This document shows positions 1 to 4,543 of a DNA stretch of 6,418 nucleotides, one piece after another. Origin of the DNA: Nitrososphaerota archaeon (GTDB taxonomy: Archaea; Iainarchaeota; Iainarchaeia; Iainarchaeales; VGJJ01). The stretch is taken from assembly GCA_020053155.1 (NCBI GenBank), contig JAGVNS010000040.1:1-6418 (forward strand), read 5' to 3'. Below the pieces are notes generated by a model, which saw only the letters and a program-made list of their open reading frames with translations, was not told the DNA's origin and did no database searches. The position numbers and the translations under genes are program-made. The first letter of the stretch is position 1. Every line of letters starts with the position of its first letter.

Positions 1-158
1 AAGCCGCGAGATTAAACTATAAAAAATTTCAAAGGGATCTCCCTTAGAAACTATTTTTGAATTTAGTCCAAAGGGAAAAATAATACTCTAAGAATTTATC
101 GTTCATCGGAATTTTTCGTTTAACGGCGTGTCGCTCGGCTTTTTTTTGAGGAAGAGTA
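1..158. other. Upstream noncoding segment
   Basis: All three forward frames entering from the left edge hit stops by position 47, so any upstream gene ends by then (possible stops end at 15, 22 or 47). The octamer CAAAGGGA occurs twice (30-37 and 69-76), and AAGGG (32-36) can pair with CCCTT (41-45) in a small hairpin. A TATA-like TATAAAAAA lies at 18-26 but has no gene placed to use it. A GTG at 128 is in frame with fic, but translation from it would read through a T8 tract and an inverted repeat, and the added residues do not resemble a Fic N-terminus. I see no RNA gene here. Confidence 0.5.
140..147 (+). terminator. T8 tract, possible poly-U terminator of an upstream transcript
   Basis: Eight consecutive T residues lie on the + strand between the left edge and the fic promoter. 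Archaeal intrinsic termination usually relies on a U-run without a strong hairpin, so this could end a transcript entering from the left and insulate fic. No termination data are available, and a T-run alone is weak evidence. Confidence 0.3.
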
Positions 159-205
159 AATTACCCCTACCGAAAAGATACTTTTTAATAGTTGTAGGGG
201 TAATT
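159..205. repeat. Perfect 12-bp inverted repeat bracketing the fic promoter
   Basis: AATTACCCCTAC at 159-170 is exactly complementary to GTAGGGGTAATT at 194-205, with a 23-base spacer. The match stops sharply at both ends. The spacer's right half holds the TATA-like box at 181-191, and the right arm ends six bases before the chosen fic ATG at 212. This layout fits paired operator half-sites around a promoter, or a hairpin if transcription enters from upstream. No regulator gene is identified, so the role is inferred. Confidence 0.7.
181..191 (+). promoter_or_regulatory. Likely TATA box of fic
   Basis: CTTTTTAATAG is an AT-rich archaeal TATA-like box whose centre lies about 26 bases before the ATG at 212. 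That is the spacing expected when transcription starts at or next to the start codon (leaderless mRNA). It supports 212 rather than the GTG at 128 as the start of fic. It lies inside the spacer of the inverted repeat. Confidence 0.5.
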
Positions 206-211
206 GGTGGT

Positions 212-1156
212 ATGGTCTATTTGAAGAGGAAAACGATTAACGGTTCGGACTATTGGTATTGGACTAAATCCATCCGTCTGCCAGATGGTGCGGTTAAGAC
301 TATTCAGCGATTGGCCCGGAAAGGGGATGTCGCGGAAAGCAACCGCCCATGGTTCACCGAACGTGAGAAAGAGTTGGCGGGGGATTGGTCGGTCAAAAAA
401 TATAAAACAAGCCCCGTTTTTACGGAAGAGCAGATTCGAAAGGTTGAAGGGATGCGAATCGACTACCGGCATATCGTGCGGAAGTTGACCCGCAACCAGC
501 TCAAAGACGTGTTTGACAGGTTTACCGTCAACTTTACTTACGAATCCAATGCCTTGGAGGGGAGTTCTCTTACTCTCAAAGACGTAGCCATGGTTCTGTT
601 TGAAAAGAATATTATTAAAGGGAAAGATTTGCGTGAAATATATGAAACCGTAAACTCCCGGGAAGTAGTCGATAGCATCCTGCGCAGAAAATTCAAGGTG
701 CGGGAAAAGGATATCATCAAGATGCACGAAATGTTGGTTCAAAAAATGGAAATTGAGACTGGCTACAAAAAAATCCCCAATTTTATCCCGGGTAGGGTAT
801 TGGAGACGGTTCCCCCGGAGAAGGTGGAAAAGGAAGTCAAAAAGCTTCTCCACTATTATGAAGAGAATAAAGATAAAATGCATCCGCTTCAGCTGGCGGC
901 ACATTTTCATGGTCGTTTCGAAAAAATTCACCCGTTCGATGACGGAAACGGTCGCGTAGGGCGATTTTTGGTTAATGTGATGTTGATTAACGATCATTAT
1001 CCCCCCCTCATCATTCGCAAGACCCAGCGCATACACTACCTGAAATGCCTGGAAGACTATGACAGAGGTTATGGAGAAAATCTCGAACGGTTCCTATTAG
1101 AAAAATATAAAGACACGTATCATAAGTTCTTCGAAACCTACGTAAAATATGTTTAG
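212..1156 (+). CDS. Fic-domain AMP-transferase with N-terminal inhibitory helix (class II)
   Basis: Fic enzymes usually transfer AMP from ATP to a hydroxyl of a target protein. From the ATG at 212 the protein is 314 residues. The catalytic motif HPFDDGNGRVGR (about residues 240-251) is complete: the base His, the metal/phosphate-binding Asp and Gly-Asn-Gly, and the final Arg. SNALEG (about 112-117) matches the autoinhibitory [S/T]xxxE[G/N] motif and lies ahead of the catalytic motif, which defines class II; its Glu normally blocks productive ATP binding. The N-terminal 80 or so residues are basic and Trp/Tyr-rich with no assigned domain. No antitoxin gene is visible, as expected for a self-inhibited form. 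An in-frame GTG at 128 would add 28 residues, but the TATA-like box at 181-191 favours 212. The target is unknown. The gene is followed directly by a DinD-like remnant, which suggests an accessory insertion. Confidence 0.88.
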   Translation: MVYLKRKTINGSDYWYWTKSIRLPDGAVKTIQRLARKGDVAESNRPWFTEREKELAGDWSVKKYKTSPVFTEEQIRKVEGMRIDYRHIVRKLTRNQLKDVFDRFTVNFTYESNALEGSSLTLKDVAMVLFEKNIIKGKDLREIYETVNSREVVDSILRRKFKVREKDIIKMHEMLVQKMEIETGYKKIPNFIPGRVLETVPPEKVEKEVKKLLHYYEENKDKMHPLQLAAHFHGRFEKIHPFDDGNGRVGRFLVNVMLINDHYPPLIIRKTQRIHYLKCLEDYDRGYGENLERFLLEKYKDTYHKFFETYVKYV

Positions 1157-1158
1157 AA

Positions 1159-1374
1159 TTGATTTTTGGGATGCTGGGAGAAGTTTCCACTACTCAGATT
1201 GCTCGTAGCAAAGATTCCCAAGGTTTCGAACAAAACAAGCAATCCGCGGTTCGCGGCAGGCAAATCGCTGGAAATGCCCGGAAGGAATTGGAAAAAGAGA
1301 CGAGAAAACCTGTCGTGAATCCAGAGAACTTTCTGGAAGAACCCGAGAAATTGAAACGCAAAAGACTGGCATAG
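1159..1374 (+). pseudogene. 3' fragment of a DinD/BRO-like DNA-damage-inducible protein gene
   Basis: This frame (open from 1126; first possible start TTG at 1159) encodes about 71 residues. They resemble the C-terminal end of DinD-like proteins as I remember them: MLGEVSTTQIARSKDSQGF, then an IAGNARKELEKET block, then PVVNPENFLEEPEKLKRKR and a natural stop. Full-length members have roughly 270 or more residues with an N-terminal BRO-like domain; none of that is present, because the reading frame immediately upstream belongs to fic. I read this as a remnant fused to the end of fic by deletion or insertion. It has no evident promoter or ribosome binding site. It could still be expressed as a short protein, or be an unrelated small gene; the family call rests on memory of the motif. 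Confidence 0.5.
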
Positions 1375-1402
1375 CACAAAAACCCCTTGTCAAACCCCAA
1401 CC

Positions 1403-1410
1403 TATTTAAT
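1403..1410 (+). promoter_or_regulatory. Possible TATA box for the split-lon middle gene
   Basis: TATTTAAT is centred about 29 bases before the ATG at 1436, slightly far but compatible with a near-leaderless start. A GAGG at 1417-1420 is 15 bases from that ATG, too far for a good ribosome site; it is better spaced for an ATG at 1429, but that frame stops after 25 codons and has no intein-like sequence. An own promoter would mean this lon piece is transcribed separately from its missing N-terminal partner. Confidence 0.35.
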
Positions 1411-1435
1411 CGTGTAGAGGACTCTAGTATGTTAT

Positions 1436-1564
1436 ATGCCGGCCCCCTTTCAAACCTCCGAAAAACGAGTCTCCAAAGTCTCCAAGCGCTCCTTTCGGGG
1501 GCACGTCTATAACGCTACTACCGAATCTGGGAATCTTTTTACAAACGATATTTTGGTCCACAAT
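1436..1564 (+). other. C-terminal half of split intein a (43 residues), N-terminal half not in window
   Basis: The segment carries GHVYNATTESGNLF (block F) and DILVHN (block G) with the penultimate His and terminal Asn needed for Asn cyclisation. The +1 extein residue is Ser (S44), a permitted nucleophile. LonB proteins normally read ...PFQ followed by SGGLGTPAH, so the insertion point lies just before this conserved Ser. With its own start codon it has the size of natural split-intein C-halves (about 35-45 residues). Its partner would have to be encoded elsewhere as LonB N-terminus plus N-half. Confidence 0.8.
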
Positions 1565-3307
1565 TCCGGTGGTCTCGGTACGCCTGCGCATTTGCGTGTA
1601 GAGCCCGGTCTCATTCATCGTTCGAGCGGAGGGGTATTGTTTCTCGATGAAATCGCCACGCTATCCATGAAATCCCAGCAAGAATTGTTGACTGCCATGC
1701 AGGAGAAAAAATACTCTATTACGGGTCAGTCTGAAATGTCGAGCGGTGCCATGACTAGGACTGAACCCGTTCCCTGTTTCCCAAAAGGGGTTACCATTGA
1801 AACTGAAAAAGGGTCGGTTCCAATTGATCAATTCGTTAACGAGTTATTTGACCAAGCAAATAAAGTAGGAACACCCAAAAATGAAAGTGGTGTTGATATA
1901 TTGGATTTGAACATACCCATTACCGTACTGGTTCATCAGGATGGTGACGTTTTTTCAGATAAGCTCGAGCGTGTGTATCGAAAACCGTTTTCGGGTAAGT
2001 TAGTTAAACTAACCTTAGACGACGGAACCGTTCTTTTAGCCACCCCCGATCATCCCATCAAAGCACTACGCGGATTTGTGCATGCTAAGGATTTGGTGGT
2101 TGGTCAGGATATCGAAGCAATGCATGCTTTGATAACACAAGATATGATTATTCACACATACTCGAAAGATAATCAACGCGTGGCAAATGCCTATTTGCAA
2201 TGGATGGAAAATCCCGCGACGACGAATAAAGAGCTTGGGATAGACGAAAAGACAATAAGGGAATGGAAGAAAGGGTCTATTCCGCGTGCCGTTCAATGCG
2301 TTAATTGGCTAAAGAGCAAACAATTGCTTCCTCTCTATCCTGCTGATTCTCGATTGCCATTAATCGCTCGACTTTCCGGTGCATTGTTTGGAGATGGAGG
2401 GTTGGTTCGCACCGGCCTTCATTTTACAACCGATTATAATAGCCGAGCCGATTTGGTCGCATTTCAACAGGATTTGCTTTTCGTTTTTGGGGGTGAGCTG
2501 GAAAAACACTGTTCAATACGGGAAGTTTCAAGCGAAAATGGTCATGGTCTTTCGCTCGAATTTCATTCGGCGTTCATCTCTCGGTTTTTCCACGCACTGG
2601 GCGTTCCATTGGGAGATAAAGTGCTACGATCATTTGAAATTCCTGCTTTAGCATATGTGTCACCTTTAACTCAGAAAGAGTTTTTTTCTGCACTGTTATC
2701 TTGTGAAATGACAGGGAAAATTACCAGTTCTCAAGATAAAATTAACTTTGTGATGGCTAAAGTGATAAAATTTGAAGATTCTCATAAAAAGTTTTTGAAT
2801 ACTATTCGCAATTATTTGCAAGAAAATCAAGTGACTACCAGCGATGTCAAACTTCAACGAAGTTATTTGAAAAGAATAAAGTCAGAATATGTGGAAACTG
2901 CCACATATACATTCAATATTCATACTAATTATTTGAATCTTGCTAATTTACAAAAAGCGCTACATGTCTATTATTCTACATACAAAAAGGATTTTTTAGC
3001 GAAACGATTTTTAGCTTCTAAAGAGTTTGGTTTAACTCAAGAAAAGCTTGAAGAATCAAGAATAAATGCGCGTGCATTGCGGACAAACGGATATACTATT
3101 AACCAAATACAAAATAAAACAGGCTTAAGCAAAAACACGATAATGAAAACTGTTGGGCCAACCTATGGAAGGTATTCTGCTGAGGAAAAATGGAAAATTA
3201 AAAGTATCGCCGGGAAGTTTTCTTCAATAAAGGAATTAGCAAAGCACTTAGGAATACCATATACTACTGTTCTTTTCTGGAAAAAGAGAGGTTTTGAGGA
3301 TGCATAA
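1436..3307 (+). CDS. Split LonB middle piece: IntC(a), 70-residue LonB segment with Walker B, IntN(b) with LAGLIDADG endonuclease
   Basis: This 623-residue protein has three parts. Residues 1-43 are a C-terminal intein half (block F GHVYN, block G ILVHN). Residues 44-113 are LonB sequence from SGGLGTPAH through Walker B (GVLFLDEIATL, D71/E72) to TRTEPVP. Residues 114-623 start a second intein at C114, with the block B TxxH motif (T203, H206), LAGLIDADG helices near 309-322 (D320) and 416-427 (E424), and HTH-like stretches near 260-285, 554-573 and 597-619. The in-frame stop at 1415 means no longer N-terminus is possible, so no LonB N-terminus, Walker A or N-terminal half of the first intein is attached. 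The final stop overlaps the next gene by eight bases. ATG 1436 is the only Met start ahead of the intein motifs. It could instead be a remnant of a lon gene broken by rearrangement, but the LonB part is well conserved and undamaged. Confidence 0.85.
   Translation: MPAPFQTSEKRVSKVSKRSFRGHVYNATTESGNLFTNDILVHNSGGLGTPAHLRVEPGLIHRSSGGVLFLDEIATLSMKSQQELLTAMQEKKYSITGQSEMSSGAMTRTEPVPCFPKGVTIETEKGSVPIDQFVNELFDQANKVGTPKNESGVDILDLNIPITVLVHQDGDVFSDKLERVYRKPFSGKLVKLTLDDGTVLLATPDHPIKALRGFVHAKDLVVGQDIEAMHALITQDMIIHTYSKDNQRVANAYLQWMENPATTNKELGIDEKTIREWKKGSIPRAVQCVNWLKSKQLLPLYPADSRLPLIARLSGALFGDGGLVRTGLHFTTDYNSRADLVAFQQDLLFVFGGELEKHCSIREVSSENGHGLSLEFHSAFISRFFHALGVPLGDKVLRSFEIPALAYVSPLTQKEFFSALLSCEMTGKITSSQDKINFVMAKVIKFEDSHKKFLNTIRNYLQENQVTTSDVKLQRSYLKRIKSEYVETATYTFNIHTNYLNLANLQKALHVYYSTYKKDFLAKRFLASKEFGLTQEKLEESRINARALRTNGYTINQIQNKTGLSKNTIMKTVGPTYGRYSAEEKWKIKSIAGKFSSIKELAKHLGIPYTTVLFWKKRGFEDA
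1565..1774 (+). other. LonB middle extein segment with Walker B
   Basis: These 70 codons match the conserved LonB stretch between the membrane segments and sensor 1: SGGLGTPAH, IHRSSGGVLFLDEIATL (Walker B), QQELLTAMQEKKYSITGQSE and MSSGAMTRTEPVP. No frame damage is seen. On its own it cannot fold into an active AAA+ module; it becomes useful only if joined to Walker A on one side and to sensor 1, sensor 2 and the protease domain on the other. Confidence 0.88.
1775..3304 (+). mobile_element. N-terminal half of intein b with LAGLIDADG homing endonuclease and HTH segments
   Basis: The insert begins at C114 (TGT 1775-1777), directly after EPVP and replacing the point where LonB reads PVPCDFVLVAAG. 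Block A is CFPKGVTIETEKGSVPIDQ; block B ends in LATPDHPI with T203 and H206. A two-helix LAGLIDADG endonuclease spans about 2348-2935 (LSGALFGDGG and FFSALLSCEMTGK). An HTH-like segment precedes it, and two follow (YTINQIQNKTGLSKNTI and IKELAKHLGIPYTTVLFW), probably for DNA-site recognition. Composition is more AT-rich than in lon: 3001-3060 is 19/60 GC by hand count against 30/60 in 3661-3720, consistent with horizontal arrival. The 510 residues stop before block F, which is supplied by the next gene. Confidence 0.85.
3288..3292 (+). promoter_or_regulatory. Ribosome binding site for the LonB C-terminal gene
   Basis: GAGGT matches the archaeal anti-Shine-Dalgarno core and lies seven bases before the ATG at 3300, an ideal spacing. 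A second GAGG at 3296-3299 abuts the start. The site sits inside the last codons of the previous gene, as in translationally coupled pairs, and argues that the downstream protein is initiated independently rather than by frameshifting. Confidence 0.6.
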
Positions 3308-3419
3308 ATTAACAACTAAGAAAATCATGTCGATGGAAGAAGTGGACTACACTGGGAATGTGTATAATCTCAAAACTTCTCAGGGAACCTATTTAGCCAA
3401 CGGAGTGGCCGTTCATAAC
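3300..3419 (+). other. C-terminal half of split intein b (40 residues)
   Basis: Block F is GNVYNLKTSQGTYLANG and block G is VAVHN; the penultimate His and terminal Asn are intact and the +1 residue is Cys (TGT 3420-3422). It belongs to the N-half that starts at 1775, because the flanking LonB residues EPVP and CDFVLVAAG are adjacent in the family. Its length and its position just after the endonuclease/HTH region match natural split-intein C-halves. Confidence 0.85.
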
Positions 3420-4517
3420 TGTGATTTTGTTCTGGTTGCCGCAGGTGGATACCAGGATTTGGAACACGTCCACCCAGCGTTACGTTCGCGTATTAGGGGA
3501 TACGGGTATGAGGTGTACATGAACACGGAAATGGATGATACGCCCGATAATAGAAAAAAGATTGTTCAGTTTGTGGCGCAGGAAGTATTGAAGGATGGCA
3601 AAATTCCCCAATTCACCAAAGAGGCCGTGGAAGTGATTTTGTTTGAAGCCAAACGCCGCGCAGGAAGAAAAGGAAAGCTCACATTGAAGCTCCGCGATTT
3701 GGGAGGGTTAGTTCGTGCTGCGGGAGATTTGGCCAAAGAGAAAGGGCACCTGTTAGTGTTGCCCGCGGATGTGTATGATGCGCGCATTTCCGCACGCACG
3801 CTTGAACAGCAGATGGTTTCAAAATCGTTGGAGCAGAAGAAAGAGTATGAAGTGTACAAGTCGGTAGGGTTTGCTATTGGCCGCGTGAATGGATTAGCTG
3901 TTTCGGGAGACGGAGATGCAGGTCTCATTCTTCCCATTGAAGCCGAAATCGCTCCCGCCCAAAGCAGTTCGGAAGGGAAGCTTATTGCAACTGGAAAGCT
4001 GGGAGAAATTGCCAAGGAAGCCGTGCAGAATGTCTCCGCGCTCATCAAAAAACTTTCAGGGAAGGACATTTCCAAGCACGACGTGCACATTCAGTTTTTG
4101 CAGACCTATGAGGGAGTGGAAGGGGATTCTGCATCCGTGAGCGTTGCCACGGCCGTCATTTCTGCGTTGGAAGGAATTCCGGTGAAACAAAATCTCGCCA
4201 TGACCGGCAGTTTGAGCGTTCGCGGGGAAGTGCTTCCCGTGGGGGGGGTTACAAGTAAGGTGTATGCTGCAGTCAAAGCCGGCTTCTCCGAAGTCATTGT
4301 TCCCCGCGCCAATCTCGAGGATATTGTTTTGTCCAAAAAAGAATTGAATGGGATAAAAGTGATTCCCGTTTCCACGTTGAAAGAAGTATTAGACCATTCA
4401 TTGGTGCGCGGAAAGAAAACCGATTCTTTTTTGAAGGAGTTGGGAAAGCTGATTGAGTTTAGCGTGACAAAACCCCTTGAACGCGTATTGGGTGGGCCTG
4501 CGGACCCATCGCCGTAA
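3300..4517 (+). CDS. Split LonB C-terminal piece: IntC(b), sensor 1 to Ser-Lys protease domain
   Basis: LonB is the ATP-dependent, membrane-anchored Lon protease of archaea. From the ATG at 3300 the protein has 405 residues. Residues 1-40 are a C-terminal intein half (GNVYNLKTSQGTYLANG, then VAVHN). LonB resumes at C41 (CDFVLVAAG), with the PALRSRIRGYGYEVYM arginine-finger region (59-74), the KLRDLGGLVRAAGD sensor-2 region (130-143), and the protease domain with catalytic Ser in GDSAS (S277) and Lys in PVGGVTSK (K320). The C-terminus is natural. The position normally holding the sensor-1 Asn (AAGN) is Gly (G50). With the 70-residue middle segment, about 435 of the roughly 620-650 residues of LonB are accounted for. 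An in-frame TTG at 3294 is possible, but the ribosome site fits 3300. If the break is a frameshift artefact, this is simply the 3' part of the upstream gene. Confidence 0.9.
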   Translation: MHKLTTKKIMSMEEVDYTGNVYNLKTSQGTYLANGVAVHNCDFVLVAAGGYQDLEHVHPALRSRIRGYGYEVYMNTEMDDTPDNRKKIVQFVAQEVLKDGKIPQFTKEAVEVILFEAKRRAGRKGKLTLKLRDLGGLVRAAGDLAKEKGHLLVLPADVYDARISARTLEQQMVSKSLEQKKEYEVYKSVGFAIGRVNGLAVSGDGDAGLILPIEAEIAPAQSSSEGKLIATGKLGEIAKEAVQNVSALIKKLSGKDISKHDVHIQFLQTYEGVEGDSASVSVATAVISALEGIPVKQNLAMTGSLSVRGEVLPVGGVTSKVYAAVKAGFSEVIVPRANLEDIVLSKKELNGIKVIPVSTLKEVLDHSLVRGKKTDSFLKELGKLIEFSVTKPLERVLGGPADPSP

Positions 4518-4525
4518 TCGTTGCC

Positions 4526-4532
4526 TTTTTTT
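4526..4532 (+). terminator. Poly-T terminator after lon
   Basis: A T7 run lies nine bases after the lon stop codon (4515-4517), in the short gap between convergent genes. It fits a U-rich archaeal terminator for the + strand transcript. No matching A-run on the + strand (T-run on the minus strand) was found for the opposing gene. TTATTAG is repeated directly at 4531-4537 and 4541-4547. Confidence 0.45.
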
Positions 4533-4543
4533 ATTAGCGGTTA

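Noticed and set aside
30..76. Repeated CAAAGGGA and small AAGGG/CCCTT hairpin as an operator or CRISPR-like repeat
   Set aside because: There are only two copies of eight bases, no regular spacing, and no associated gene.
185..1036. 283-codon open frame on the minus strand
   Set aside because: It lies wholly antisense to fic, whose catalytic motifs are clear, and its translation has no recognisable domain.
1436..1453. MPAPFQ at the start of the middle gene resembles the ...PFQ that precedes SGGLG in LonB, as if the N-extein had been joined to the intein C-half by deletion
   Set aside because: Only three residues match, and upstream in-frame codons back to the stop at 1415 show no LonB sequence.
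1429..1506. Alternative start ATG 1429 with GAGG eight bases upstream
   Set aside because: That frame ends after 25 codons and has no intein or LonB features; it would matter only if a frameshift occurred there.
3270..3307. Programmed ribosomal frameshift joining the two lon pieces
   Set aside because: Joining the frames needs a +1 shift; I see no established +1 slippery signal, and the well-placed GAGGT with ATG 3300 offers a simpler route to the second protein.
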